Shown: piece by piece, positions 52,010 through 63,089 of the stretch
How the letters are laid out: every line of letters starts with the position of its first letter
How positions within the stretch are numbered: position 1 is the first letter of the stretch
Origin: Oegoconia quadripuncta
Lineage: Eukaryota; Arthropoda; Insecta; Lepidoptera; Autostichidae
Direction of reading: 5' to 3'
NCBI GenBank assembly: GCA_949316235.1
Contig: OX438747.1
Location: forward strand, 30,136,618 to 30,200,617
Length of the DNA stretch: 64,000 bases
Notes under the pieces: model-generated
Database searches by the model: none
What the model was told of the DNA's origin: nothing
Seen by the model: only the letters and a program-made list of their open reading frames with translations
Position numbers and translations under genes: made by a program

Positions 52010-52396
52010 ACTTTAGATTTGAGTGTATATGATCGACTTTCACAATAATGCCAACGTTGAGATCTCGAAAGGTATTTATGGACGTTTTTTATTGAAGCGT
52101 TTGTTTTCTCGTTTGCAATATTGTGTTAATTAGTCAAATACGTGGGTAGAACATCCTGTAAAAAAAAACTGAATTTTAGATGTATACATAATTTCTTTTA
52201 CAATAGTATGATAATATTATAATCAAATGAATCGATGTACATGTCAATCAATTTATTCTGTCATTGCAAACCACAATTTATTGATACAATGTTTTTTTTT
52301 AATTGTATAATTCAATGTGTGTATATTAAAACTATGCGTCTGTATAATGTTTTATTTATGTACACAACCTACCTTAGTGGCTACCTTAAGCACAAA
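52010..52396. other. No gene seen
   Basis: AT-rich, unassigned. Confidence 0.45.
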
Positions 52397-52397
52397 C

Positions 52398-52554
52398 GCC
52401 CGTATTAATAAACCGTTCACAAGATTGACATGGCCTCAAGTTGACGCTTGAGATCTATTTGATAAATAAATCTATTGAGATAAAACAGCATCAGAAAGAA
52501 ATCTCTTGAGCGAGACGCGATCTCAATCTCAAGAACGATATGTTAATACGGGCC
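52398..52554. repeat. Short MITE-H relative
   Basis: Same body as 19409-19554. The left end is missing one or two bases. Confidence 0.75.
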
Positions 52555-52594
52555 TTAATCAGGATAATTAACTATTTAAACATAAGTTATTATG

Positions 52595-52740
52595 TTATGG
52601 ATGTTTTTCATTTATATATGTATTTATTTACAACAAAAAAAATGTATTTGTGTAGTTTATCAACCATCTGGTATACATAATACAAGCCTAGTTGCTTAGT
52701 GTGGAACTAGATGGCGCTGTGTGTATGTGCAAAGATATTA
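52595..52740 (+). repeat. SINE-A, 5'-truncated
   Basis: From GTTATGGATG to AACTAGATGGCGCTGTGTG. Confidence 0.8.
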
Positions 52741-52904
52741 TTAGAAGTAATCTCTAAACTTCGTTCGTGGTTACCTACACTAATTACTGCACCCGTATAT
52801 CTCAAATAAAACTGATAAAAACTATCGTTGCCAGGAAAATAATTCAATTCCTCAAAGAGGCAAACCGGAGTAACGAACTGTAGGTTAGTGGCTTTCACAA
52901 TAGA

Positions 52905-53035
52905 TCGGCAACTGTCGCAGAGATAAGATAGCCAGTTCCCTAAATAAGATGGGGTTTCCGGGTACGCTTCAACCTTCCGCCTCGTCTTCACTTATCTATC
53001 AGGTATGATTGATGTCAAGTGCTAACCTGTGTGCG
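52905..53035 (+). repeat. SINE-B, 3' half
   Basis: CAGAGATAAGATAGCCAGTT through a degraded tail. Confidence 0.7.
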
Positions 53036-53039
53036 AAGT

Positions 53040-53217
53040 GCGAGTTTTGTCTCGTTTTTAACTTTGCCATCGCGTTCGCGTTTACGCAAAAAGTATCTAT
53101 GAAAAAAAATCGTTTTGCAAACTATCCGCTAGAGGCGCTGCACATTTCTTCGTACAAATAGTCACGTGAACGCGGTAGTAAAGTTGAGTCGAAACAAAAC
53201 TCACATTCCGCCCTCTG
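53040..53217 (+). repeat. MITE-X, copy 2
   Basis: See 6831-7012. Here the outer end GTGCGAGTTTTGTCTCG is better preserved and mirrors the right end CGAAACAAAACTCAC. Confidence 0.7.
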
Positions 53218-53370
53218 TTGTGTATATAAAAAAAAAAGATACAGGGCTCCGACGAGCTGCAACAGCCATACATACAACCAAAGTAATTCGTGAAAATCTC
53301 GCATGTGTAAACAGTGAGACAATTATTGTCTGATCGAAAATCGCGCGATTTACTCGGAGAAGTAACAGTG

Positions 53371-53609
53371 GGCCCGCAGTCTCGACATAGATAGCAACCG
53401 ATTTCGGTCGTTAACTCCTAACGATCTTATTCTATAATATAGTGTTCATAATCATATCGGTTTTTGTTGGAAGCCTGAATCGTAGTTTCAGTGGAAATCG
53501 ATATTTTGATACTAAAGACTTCTATTCTCCAATTAAAATATCATTGTTAGGAATTAACGACGGAAATCGGTGGTATAGCGATCGTTATCTATGTCGAGAC
53601 TGCGGGTCC
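53371..53609. repeat. Fold-back element, 239 bp
   Basis: The left arm CCCGCAGTCTCGACATAGAT and the mirrored right arm match over 24 bases, with a further inner pair around CGATTTCGGTCGTTAA. Single copy in the window. Confidence 0.65.
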
Positions 53610-53702
53610 AGGAAAAATACACAATTTTTGTGATGTACCTAACTTCCTATAATCTCAAAGTAGGTACGTGATTTTTTTGTAGAAGAATCACAATCACAAT
53701 TA

Positions 53703-54005
53703 GTGGCTCAATGTAAACAACATAAGGCTTACGAATCGGAGATCGCGGGTTCAATCCCCAGCGTGGTACATGTTTAGTACTCTGGTTGGTGGTAGGGCAT
53801 TTTAAATGTCTGACTGGCTAGCTACCACCAAAGTCTGCCGCCAAACAGCAATGTTAATATCATTGTTGTGTGCCGGTTGCCAGAGATAAGATAGCCAGTC
53901 CCCCAAATAAGGTGGGGTTTCCAGGTCCAATATGCTTCGGTCCCCATCTTCATTTAACATCAGGTATAATGGAGGTCAAGTACTAACACTTTGTGCATAA
54001 AAAAA
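53703..54005 (+). repeat. SINE-B, full copy
   Basis: GTGGCTCAATGTAAACAACA to TTTGTGCATAAAAAAAG. B box GGTTCAATCCC. Confidence 0.85.
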
Positions 54006-54355
54006 GTGTAAATTCGCATGTGTAAACCATGATATATTCCAAAATTAAAGATCTATTTACTAAAATAACTTCAAAACGGTGCATTATTGTGATACTTTTA
54101 TTGCGTAACAAATTATAACTAATTAGCCAGATGTCCTGTACAAAAATTATAATCATCCGTTTAGTCAATTCCGAGATACAGCAATCGTGTAAACGTTACC
54201 GCAGCAGGATTTTAAATATCTTCGCAACTATAGCACATACAAACATAAATTAAGTTGTAACATTTATTTCAAATTCATATCTAATTTTTTAAGATATACC
54301 CGTTAGAAAACAAAAGATCTGGCGGCGCCAACGTTACTCCAGCCGGAAGTGTTTT
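54006..54355. other. No gene seen
   Basis: AT-rich, unassigned. Confidence 0.4.
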
Positions 54356-54369
54356 TATCAAATAATTAA

Positions 54370-54835
54370 AAAAACTATCACTTTACCAACGTACCACTTG
54401 TACAAGAAAAATGTAAGATAGATTGGAAAGACTTCGATAAACGGTCCAAGGAGAAGGGTATCTGGTACAAAACGATCCAACCTCATCCGTGGAATACTCC
54501 CTGGATCGATAACTGCCAACTGAACAGACAAGACCTTATCATGGCTTTCAGACTTCGCTCCGGACACATCCCACTTAACAAGTTTGCATTCATGATGTGG
54601 AAAGTACCTTCGCCAAATTGTACAGAATGTGACGATATAGAAGACGTTTTCCATATCTTGTTGGAGTATGTTCGGAATGAAGCATGTAGAAGACAAATTA
54701 ATATTACATATGGTCATCCACTTAAAGCTGTTGGGGGCTGTAATATTGTATTGGCATTCCCTATATCCGAAATGGCCAGGGCAATATATAAATTAGTCAA
54801 GAGTCCGGTATAAATAATAGGGTGTAAATATTCAC
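54370..54835 (+). mobile_element. LINE ORF2 C-terminal fragment
   Basis: Reads GIWYKTIQPHPWNTPWI, then RQDLIMAFRLRSGHIPLNKF and SPNCTECDDIEDVFHILLEY, a C-terminal zinc-knuckle region of a jockey/I-type LINE. A stop at 54811-54813 is followed by an A-rich end. Confidence 0.75.
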
Positions 54836-55100
54836 TGAAAAAAAAATCACTTTACCAAATTTAAAAATCTGCTTACCAATTTACAGAAGCTGTATATCTA
54901 ATTATCTATTGCACTTGGATGACGATTTTCGACATTTTCTGGCTGGGGTAACGCACACAGCCAGTGACCCACGGTGACCTCGCATGTGTAAGCCGTGTTA
55001 CAATTATTCTCTGATCAAAAATCGTACGAATTTCTCACAGACATTGTCACGGAAATCTAGCATGTGTGGTTTACACGTGAGATATTTATTCTCTGACTAA

Positions 55101-55400
55101 GGCCCGTATTAGTAAATCAATCTCAATACAAGTCTTGAGGCTGACCGAGAACCGAGATGCGTCTTAAGCAGTTGACTAATTTATAAACCAATCTGTAGGT
55201 CTACTCCGCTGAGATCACTTCTCAAGTATTCGCCTCAGCGGCGAATGAATGATAGTCTTGAGTTTAGTTCATTAATACGCGCACCTCTCAAGTGATTACG
55301 CAGGTGCTTTTCAGGTCTCAAGTTAGGTTTATTACTCAACACGTTTCCTTGAGACCGGTCACAAGACTGTTCTCAATCTTGAGAAAGGTTTATTAAATTT
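55101..55400. repeat. MITE-H, right end damaged
   Basis: Left end GGCCCGTATTAGTAAATC after TAA. Body standard. Right end replaced by TTTATTAAA repeats. Confidence 0.75.
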
Positions 55401-55407
55401 ATTAAAA

Positions 55408-55472
55408 TTTATTAACACTTTTTGCGTTAACGCGATGGTAAAGTTAAAAACGAGACAAAACTCGCACACTGT
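55408..55472 (-). repeat. MITE-X, one end only
   Basis: Mirror of the 53040 end (CTTTTTGCGTTAACGCGATGG). Confidence 0.6.
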
Positions 55473-55479
55473 ACTATCG

Positions 55480-55998
55480 ATGTATTAAAATTCAATACTT
55501 AGTTTAGATTTTTGCAGTTGTTTCCTCGAAATATATTCTAAACAGTTGCGAAGATTACTAGAAATATTATTATTTTGTAATTGCATTGTTTCTCATTTAA
55601 TAGCAACGTTTTATCATTCTTCCTACCCTGTGACAAAACGTTGTGCACGTCACTGACGCAGTCGTTAAGCCAAGTCGGGCGTAATAGGTGCGGTAAAAAA
55701 CACTTGACTGTCAGATGGTCACACACTCGAAAACGTTACCTACATAAGAGATATACACTTATTAAGATTAGATACATGATTAATTTTTTAATTACTAAAT
55801 ACTGAACTGACTAGAATTAGTAGAACCCTGTATTAAATATAGCATTCAAAGCAAAGTATCGAACTACCATGCAACCGTATTGTTAACCTTAATTTTTGAT
55901 GACACCTGCTATAGTGCAATGATCTGCTCAAAGGGAGAAACGTGTGAAGTTCAATAATACGCCTTGGCCATACTATTCATAGCACTTAAATACACATA
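55480..55998. other. Downstream flank of the F-box gene, nothing identified
   Basis: AT-rich. No clear poly(A) signal for the - strand gene could be assigned. Confidence 0.4.
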
Positions 55999-56000
55999 CA

Positions 56001-56822
56001 CTTCGAAACTCGAGAGTAAAGGTAGATACAGATACACATGCTCCATTATAGCATACTAATGCTTAAAATGATGATGCTCTTAAACTGTTTACATTTGCTA
56101 ATAATAAGCATGCCAATAGGTAGCAATTGCTCAATAATAGCATGCTTTCGTGCTACTTACTAGGATGTCTACCTGTATCTTAAATGTAACAAGAAGCTTC
56201 TTGTAAATCTCTAATACTGGTATGATTGAGACCGTTACTGACTTGTCTCATCGTTCTCCACCTCGGAACTTACACTTCGAAACTCGAAAGTAAAGGTAGA
56301 CACAGATAGACATGCTCCATTATAGCATACTAATGCTTAAAATGATGATGCTCTTAAACTGTTTACATTTGCTAATAATAAGCATGCCAATAGGTAGCAA
56401 TTGCTCAATAATAGCATGCTTTCGTGCTACTTACTAGCATGTCTACCTGTATCTTAAATGTAACAAGAAGCTTCTTGTAAATCTCTAATACTGGTATGAT
56501 TGAGACCGTTACTGACTTGTCTCATCGTTCTCCACCTCGGAACTTACACTTCGAAACTCGAAAGTAAAGGTAGACACAGATAGACATGCTCCATTATAGC
56601 ACACTAATGCTTAAAATGATGATGCTCTTAAACTGTTTACAATTGCTAGTAATAAGCATGCCAATAGGTAGTAATTGCTCAATAATAGCATGCTTTCGTG
56701 CTACTTACTAGCATGTCTACCTGTATCTTAAATGTAACATGAAGCTTCTTGTAAATCTCTAATACTGGTATGATTGAGACCGTTACTGACTTGTCTCATC
56801 GTTCTCGACCTCGGAACTCTTC
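56001..56822. repeat. Three 274-bp tandem copies of the F-box gene's 3' end
   Basis: Copies start at 56001, 56275 and 56549, each with CTTCGAAACTCGA(G/A)AGTAAA. Each carries, on the - strand, the codons SSEVENDETSQ plus stop, then the 3' UTR. Only the last (56549-56822) is attached to the gene. Copies 1-2 and 2-3 differ at few bases. Confidence 0.92.
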
Positions 56823-58075
56823 AAGCTTAACTTACAGACCACCACGTGAATTGGCGATGCGGCTACAATCACTGGACCATCCAGCCATTCGATCACATCA
56901 ATTCCTATTATGATTTTTGGCGAGTATGTAAAGCAGCAACCGAAGCCCCCGCTTCTCAAGTCGTAATAGAGATCGGGTTTGTTATTTGTTATATCCAATA
57001 CGCCATTTGTGAATGGATTGTGGTATACTAAAAGCAATCCACTAACGGTACCTATGAAGACAACATCTCCATACATACGCAACGTTGATATGTCGGCGTA
57101 GTTGTCTATTTTTTTCTGAATTAAAAAACTTCTTATGTCCTCTGATGGTTTCTTAGCAGAAAACATGCGCCATAGGCGATTGGAGAAGCGTCCGGCGAAA
57201 TTATATTTTTGTAGGAATCTTATGAAATCTGTAGCAGTCAAGGTGCAGATTTCGGAAAACTCACCGCCGATTAAGGTCATAATTTTCCGATTTTCAGTAA
57301 ATACGTTAAGTCTGTGGTGGCTGTAACTCAACGCTTTTATATCTTCTTCGGTACTGTTCAATAATTTGCTCTTGGAATCTATTGCAGTCCACAAATAGAC
57401 TTCTCTCTTATTTTTAATGTAATAGACGTTCTCGTCGACCAGAAGGAAATCATCAACATTATCAATTTCAAATACTTTGTCTAGCTCGCGTTTTCCGTTC
57501 TCTATAGGCACAATTTTTAATTTTAGCTCTCTCGTCTCCTTCCTCGATATATTGGCATCAAAAGTTTCTTGCGATAGATGCAAATATACGACGAAATGCT
57601 TATTTTCATCGTGCTTAGCATAGCAGCCGCCGGATATTGTTTCAATAGGATCCATCTCTTCAGAGACTAAAGTTTTTGAATCATAGTACATAATAGCATT
57701 TCTGGTACAAGCTACAATAATTCCATCTTCCAATATCTTTATTCCTCTCATATTATTATCACCACCGGGAGCGTATTGCGCCCAAGTTTCAGTAACAGAG
57801 TCCAGTTTGGACCAGACACTAAGTGATTCATAGACGTCTTTCCAGGATAGACCGGATTTTGATCGTGCTTCCTTGTAAATGAGTGGGGAATGCTTCATAC
57901 AGAGGTCGTGCCAGAAGTGTTCGGTTTTGACGAGATCATCGATCATTTCTTTCCATTCCTTACATACTTCGCGGCATCTGTGTAGCTGTGTTAAAGGAAC
58001 ATCGGTTGCGATGTGTAATAAAACCTCTTTGGGTAAGCTGGAAAACAGTATGCTTGGAGATTGATCTTCGGTCAT
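56783..58075 (-). CDS. F-box protein, 430 aa
   Basis: The single uninterrupted coding exon starts at an ATG in favourable context (GCAAAAATGA, A at -3). Residues ~10-50 are an F-box: LFSSLPKEVLLHIATDV, then CREVCKEWKEMID and FWHDLC. This motif binds Skp1 in SCF ubiquitin ligases. The remaining ~350 residues show spaced hydrophobic strands (GIIVACTRNAIMYY, DVVFIGTVSGLLLVY, VIVAASPIHVVVCKL), compatible with a beta-propeller-like substrate-binding part, but no named repeat is certain. The acidic tail SSEVENDETSQ lies in the tandem-triplicated segment. A splice acceptor at 58098-58100 suggests a non-coding upstream exon. The substrate cannot be inferred. No close named family was recognised. Confidence 0.9.
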   Translation of the reverse strand: MTEDQSPSILFSSLPKEVLLHIATDVPLTQLHRCREVCKEWKEMIDDLVKTEHFWHDLCMKHSPLIYKEARSKSGLSWKDVYESLSVWSKLDSVTETWAQYAPGGDNNMRGIKILEDGIIVACTRNAIMYYDSKTLVSEEMDPIETISGGCYAKHDENKHFVVYLHLSQETFDANISRKETRELKLKIVPIENGKRELDKVFEIDNVDDFLLVDENVYYIKNKREVYLWTAIDSKSKLLNSTEEDIKALSYSHHRLNVFTENRKIMTLIGGEFSEICTLTATDFIRFLQKYNFAGRFSNRLWRMFSAKKPSEDIRSFLIQKKIDNYADISTLRMYGDVVFIGTVSGLLLVYHNPFTNGVLDITNNKPDLYYDLRSGGFGCCFTYSPKIIIGIDVIEWLDGPVIVAASPIHVVVCKLSLKSSEVENDETSQ

Positions 58076-58097
58076 TTTTGCACAATTTGCTTAGGTT

Positions 58098-58100
58098 CTG
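58098..58100 (-). other. Probable 5'-UTR splice acceptor of the F-box gene
   Basis: On the - strand TTCTTTTTTTTCAG precedes AACCTAAGCAAATTGTGC and the ATG 22 bases later. A pyrimidine tract plus CAG is a good acceptor. The upstream exon was not located. Confidence 0.55.
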
Positions 58101-58207
58101 AAAAAAAAGAAACATAAGTACATAAATCATTTATGTCCAAACTTAAGAGTTGTAGTTACTCAATTCTCGTACTCGAGTCACGAAAGAATAATATAATAAC
58201 TTTTTTT

Positions 58208-58335
58208 ATATACACAACGAGCTAGTACTTGACCTCAATCACACCTGATGTTAAGTATAAATGAGGCCGAAGGTGGAAGTGTACCTGGCCCGGAAACCCC
58301 ATCTTATTTGGGGACTAGCTATGCTAGTGGTAGCT
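58208..58335 (-). repeat. SINE-B, tail half
   Basis: ACCTCAATCACACCTGATGT and following body words on the + strand. Confidence 0.7.
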
Positions 58336-58366
58336 AGCTGTAATTTTTTTTAATTAACATTTTTAC

Positions 58367-58690
58367 GGCCTCCGTAGCTCAATGTAAACAATATAAGGTT
58401 TACGACACGGAGGTTGCAGGTTCGATCCCCAGCGGGGTACATGTTTAGTACTCGGTTAGGTTGGTGGTAGAGCACTTTAAATGTCCGCCTGGCTAGCTAC
58501 CACCATCTTATCTAAGTCTGCCGCCAAATAGCAATTGTAATAACATTGTTGTGTTCCGGTTGTCAGAGATCAGATAGCCAGTTCCCCAAATAAGATGAGG
58601 ATTCCGGGTCAGTATTTCCACGTTCGGCCTCATCTTCACTTAATATCAGGTGTGATTGAGGTCAACTGTTAACCCGTTGTGTATATAAAA
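58367..58690 (+). repeat. SINE-B, full copy
   Basis: Head GCCTCCGTAGCTCAATGTAA, B box GGTTCGATCCC, tail near 58680. Confidence 0.85.
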
Positions 58691-58894
58691 TTGAAAATGA
58701 AGAACCTGCGAAAGACTATAATATCATCTAAATACACGAAACTGCCCGAGTAAAAATTTCTTCTTCTTACTTTCTTAATTTCATATTCGTATGCCAATGA
58801 AAGCCCTCCGCAACTAGTTCCCGCTCAGATTCTTAGGGAGAAGGGATTGAGTGACTGAAAACCAGCGCTACTCGAAATCATGGTCGGTCGGAGA

Positions 58895-59130
58895 GGTCGC
58901 GGGTTCGGTACCCATCGGGGTACATGTTAGTACTCGGTTTGGTTGGTGGTAGGGCATTTTAAATGTCCCCTGGCTAGCTACCACCATCATTAATTATATA
59001 TAATCAGCATTAATAGCATTTGTTGTGTTCCGGTTGTCAAAGATAAGATAGCCAGTTCCCCAAATATTTGGATCACTTAACATCAGATGTGATTGAGGTC
59101 AAGTGCTAACCCATTGTGCATATAAAAAAA
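58895..59130 (+). repeat. SINE-B, damaged copy
   Basis: Begins at the B-box region (GGTTCGGTACCC) and has internal deletions. Confidence 0.75.
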
Positions 59131-59239
59131 GGTTTAAGCAAATGCTCAGTCACTTTCCTTTGCCTAATAACAATACCTAAGTAGGTATACTAATCTAATT
59201 CTACATATCTATATTGTTTTTTATAATCTGTAACTAATG

Positions 59240-59275
59240 AAACCGATTTAGAAAGAAAGAGAAAGAAAGAAAGAA
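59240..59275. repeat. (GAAA)n microsatellite
   Basis: Imperfect GAAA run. Confidence 0.8.
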
Positions 59276-59360
59276 ATCATTTATTTCGGACTTTGAGGTC
59301 CATACATTATAAAATAAAATACATACACATAAATATAAATATACAAAAGTAGTTAGTTTA

Positions 59361-59506
59361 GTCCCGCATTAATAAATCGTTCTTGAGATTGAGATCGCGT
59401 CTCCGTCTCAAGTCCATTTTCTCTGAAGCTGTTTTAACATGCAACAGATTCTCAAGCGTCAACTTGAGGCCATGTCAATCTTGAGAACGATTTATTAATA
59501 CGGGCC
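59361..59506. repeat. Short MITE-H relative, TTA duplication
   Basis: GTCCCGCATTAATAAATC to GATTTATTAATACGGGCC, with TTA at 59358-59360 and 59507-59509. Inverted relative to 19409. Confidence 0.85.
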
Positions 59507-60058
59507 TTATTGTACCTACATCTATATACATAAATAATTGTTGCTATTTTATTATTAGAGCAATAAAAAAAGGACATTTGTAAGAGCGTTTATCCCTCAC
59601 GGTATTCCATACTTACAAGTCCTAATTTTCGAAATGAATAATCCTATTCTAATGAAACTTTATACGTGTAAGCAGGAAACATAGAAAATTTAGCAGCAAA
59701 CATTTTCAAAATAGCTGTAGCGCGACAATTGGTTCCGTCACTGCTATCGGGATTTTCTAAATTTACAATTTAACGACTGACTTTTTTTCGTTTAGTATTA
59801 TTAACTTTTAAACTACAATAATCTCGAAAGCATCTCATTGTATGCCTTTGATTATAAATTAATGGGAGTCGAAATTTGGTAAGCTCAGCGGCTGAGCGAA
59901 CGGGCGGGGCCGAGCGGCGGGCGCCATGCGCCAGACAGGCACCGTGCTTACGTAATTAAGCTAACATTTACTTTGCCAAGCCATAAGCCAAGAATGGGGA
60001 AACATTTCTCGACGGAGAGTTAAACAAAACCTACCGTTTGACAGCAGAAGGGCAGATT
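59507..60058. other. Intergenic, with a GC-rich patch at 59885-59955
   Basis: Otherwise AT-rich. The patch contains GGGCGGGGCC and several CpGs in a 70-base stretch. No gene recognised on either side. Confidence 0.45.
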
Positions 60059-60059
60059 T

Positions 60060-60362
60060 GCTGAGTTTTTTTACCGTAAGGACAAAAATACTGAAATAGA
60101 AGTTATTGGCATAGGTAGTTTAATTTTTTTTTTTTTTCATAACCATCATCGTTGCACGCGCCGGCTGGAGATTGATTATGCGACTCGCGGGATTCGTAGG
60201 GTGCATATTATGCATTTTTTTTAAATTTATTTAATTATGTGGAATAAGCTACAAATGCGATCGTCAAATCAGAACACTTTATTCGATGATGGTTTTGAAA
60301 AAATAAAAGCTACATATATGCATAATATGCCCTATTTTTTCCTTGCGGTAAAAAAACTCAGC
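60060..60362. repeat. MITE-P, complete 303-bp copy
   Basis: Perfect 17-base inverted ends GCTGAGTTTTTTTACCG. The interior includes GCACGCGCCGGCTGGAGATT. This is the reference copy for the family. Confidence 0.85.
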
Positions 60363-60569
60363 TGGTATAAAAAATACCGAATTCAAGTCGGACCAAGCAT
60401 TACTGAGATACGTCGAGGGACACACAACACCCAAAGTTATTCATCGGGAGTTAAAAAAAAGATCTACGTATGATACAATAACAACACAGCTGTAAAACAA
60501 CACGGAAACAATAGGTACAAACCTAATTAATTTGATCATAACGTAAAAACGTTTTTCCTTTTTTTTTTC

Positions 60570-60830
60570 TTTTTTTTTCTCACACATATAAGTGTATGTG
60601 GGAACGCGCCTGACTGCGTTGTTTTTTATTTTGAAAACCTAGGTGAGAGAGGGCTTGCGCTGAAAACCAGCGCTGTCAATTGCCATACGACATATTGGCA
60701 GCAAATGCTGACGGCCTGACGCCCAATCCCTTTGCCACAAATGCATTTAATTATGCAAAATGTTATACCTACGCAATTTTCTGTATTTGTTGGCAATAAA
60801 TACTTTTTTTCCTACTTTGTTTCCTATAAA
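60570..60830 (+). repeat. Repeat Z, copy 1 (LINE 3'-UTR-like)
   Basis: CTGAAAACCAGCGCTGTCAA to TTGGCAATAAATACTTTTT. Ends with a poly(A) signal and T/A-rich tail. Confidence 0.7.
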
Positions 60831-61220
60831 AATATGGGGTTATATTTTTTTTTCTTAATTATTTATCTAATTAAGAAATGATATGTTTATCACTCCCTAC
60901 AAGCGGATACATAACAGTAACTGAATTCGCAACAATCCTTTTTTTTTTTCTACCCATATTAATTACAACATATATTATCTATTTAAGAAGTAGAAATCTA
61001 ATTTGTTACCTTGTCTTGAGGCAGACTGTAGGTACGTCGTCACGTTCTGAGTCAGACTTATGATAAACTAGCTATACGGCGGCGACTTCGCCTGCAAAAT
61101 AAAATCTATTGCATAAATCTTCCTGAACAAATTCTCTTAATCAAAATCCGTTGTTAGCAAACAGACGCGGAAATTGTTTTATTACTATTTAGAAGTAATC
61201 TATAAACTTTATAATCAATA
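60831..61220. other. No gene seen
   Basis: AT-rich, unassigned. Confidence 0.4.
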
Positions 61221-61224
61221 ATAT

Positions 61225-61290
61225 ACAAGCGTTGCTTAGTTTGGTAGACAGGTACTATGATTGGCGTAAGGCGTAAGTGTCCCAAATATT
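61225..61290 (+). repeat. SINE-C tail fragment
   Basis: ACAAGCGTTGCTTAGTTTGG to GTAAGTGTCCCAAATATT. Confidence 0.65.
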
Positions 61291-61369
61291 TTTTTTTTCT
61301 TTTTAATTTATAGACGTTTCCTAAGTCAATGCGAAATAGATTTACCTAGTTCCATACATACATAACGTC

Positions 61370-61520
61370 ACGACCTTCATCCTAAACGGGGTAGTCCGAG
61401 ATATCTCAAATATAAGAGTAATAGAAATGCACACGTGACATGGGCCAGCCCCGCTCCGTAAAACATGCAAGTTTGGTGGAAAGTTTAGTCGCCTTTTACG
61501 TTACCCACGGGAAGAGATTG
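61370..61520 (-). repeat. LINE 3'-UTR fragment
   Basis: Contains ACCCACGGGAAGAGA, the mirror of the TCTTCCCGTGGGTGT found in the LINE 3' region at 20210. Confidence 0.5.
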
Positions 61521-62454
61521 CGTATAATTACAATACCAATTAATACATTATAGGACTTAGATCTTACCAAAATTGTTTTCTCAGCTCAGCAGGTAATGCT
61601 CGCATTGCATAACACAAGCATTGGTGGTATCATAAAATTTTAAAAATACAAAAGGCAAAGGAATTTATTTTTCATCATCATTTCAGGATCATAATTTTGA
61701 AGTAAAAAATGCAATTAGTAATAAAAATTGGACACTAGTGGACGTCTTTCGGCTGATATGATGATGATTAGTAATAATAGTGCTTAAATGTAGCAAATTT
61801 TTTTTTTATATGGTAGTCGCGTTTTTTAGTATAATTCAATCCCCACGTTCGATCTACTCAGTCTAGTATTGTACGTTTGCGGTGCGAACAGATAAGCATT
61901 ATCTACGTAGATTCAGCAAAGATAATAATTATTCATAGTCAAAGAACAACAGCCATTCAAAAACAACATCCAAACTTTCTGACATCAAATAATAAACTTA
62001 CTTCAGTTTATGGCGTATCAGCGAACGCGTGTTTCTCCAGACAGATTATAACGTCTACACCTGTTTTGTTTCACTGGGTGACCTCATCCGCCGGCGTTTG
62101 GCGAACTGCGCACTGCCGACTGAAGTTCCTATCGCGAGCTATATTTCTATAGATAGGGGTATGTAGAGCTTTTTATTTCTCTCGAACGCGATTATCTTTA
62201 AGCCTCGTTTAGTGTCAGTCAGTTTAGTTGTTAATCACATCAAATTGGGCTTTTAATTTTACCCCCGACGAAATAAGAGTAGTTTGAGTTTACTGTCTAT
62301 GGCAGTGTAGAGGCAAAACGGATGAACTGAGTGAGGTTATTATTAGGCATGTTTGAAATCGGTTAAGAGGCCGATCTTGTATTTGTATACATGTATTTGG
62401 CATATTTTTGAGTCCTGATTGTGAGAACACGAAGAAGAATTTCATTATTTATAT
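61521..62454. other. No gene seen
   Basis: Unassigned. A TCAGTCAGT initiator-like word at 62213 lies in a CpG-containing region, too weak for a promoter call. Confidence 0.4.
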
Positions 62455-62815
62455 TTGAATTAGTGTAATTCCCATTAACAGGTGAAGCCACTCTTGGGCC
62501 CGTATTAATAAACCATTCTCAAGATTGAGAACAGTCTTGTGACCGGTCTCAAGCAAATGTGTTGATTAATAAACCTAACTTGAGACCTGAAAAGCACGTG
62601 CACACTCAACTCACTTGAGAAGTGATCTCAGCTGAGTAGACCGCAAGATAGGTTTATAAATTAGCACGGACCTTGAGATAGCGTCAACTTCTTAAGACGC
62701 ATCTTGGGTGATACAGCCTCTAGACTTGTTTTGAAATTGGTTTACTAATACGGGTCTTGATTATGAACAACTTGTCCCAAGGAACCATAGTCGAATTCGA
62801 TCAAAAATTAGGTAT
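62455..62815. repeat. MITE-W split by MITE-H
   Basis: GAATTAGTGTAATTCCCATT on the left, then MITE-H (62497-62756), then TTGATTATGAACAACTTGTC and CCAAGGAACCATAGTCGAAT. Confidence 0.75.
62497..62756. repeat. MITE-H with TTG target duplication
   Basis: GGCCCGTATTAATAAACC to GGTTTACTAATACGGGTC, with TTG at 62494-62496 and 62757-62759. Confidence 0.85.
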
Positions 62816-62819
62816 GTCA

Positions 62820-63050
62820 TATTAATGTCATCTCTCCACGTTGTGAGCGGACGTGCTTCGCTGCATTTGCCGGCGCGTGGTCTCCACTCGAGAACTTTAA
62901 TGCCCCATCGAGCTATGTGGCCTACCCACTGCCACTTCAGCTTGCTAATCCGCTGGGCTATGTCGGTGCCTTTCGTACGTCTAATTTCTTCAAGATCACA
63001 AGTTCGGAGAACACATTCATTTCGTGAGATGTAACAACAGCTTCTTAGAT
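62820..63050 (-). mobile_element. RTE-like LINE C-terminal fragment
   Basis: On the - strand it reads GTDIAQRISKLKWQWVGHIA, then WGIKVLEWRPRAGK and LTTWRDD, a C-terminal motif of RTE/BovB-like proteins. Confidence 0.75.
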
Positions 63051-63089
63051 ACGTTTAATTTGATGGCACACTCGCGTAATTTTTTTTCT

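Noticed and set aside
62130..62230. Promoter with TATA-like and TCAGT initiator words
   Set aside because: No TATA box at the right distance, no downstream exon or conserved frame. Too weak to call.
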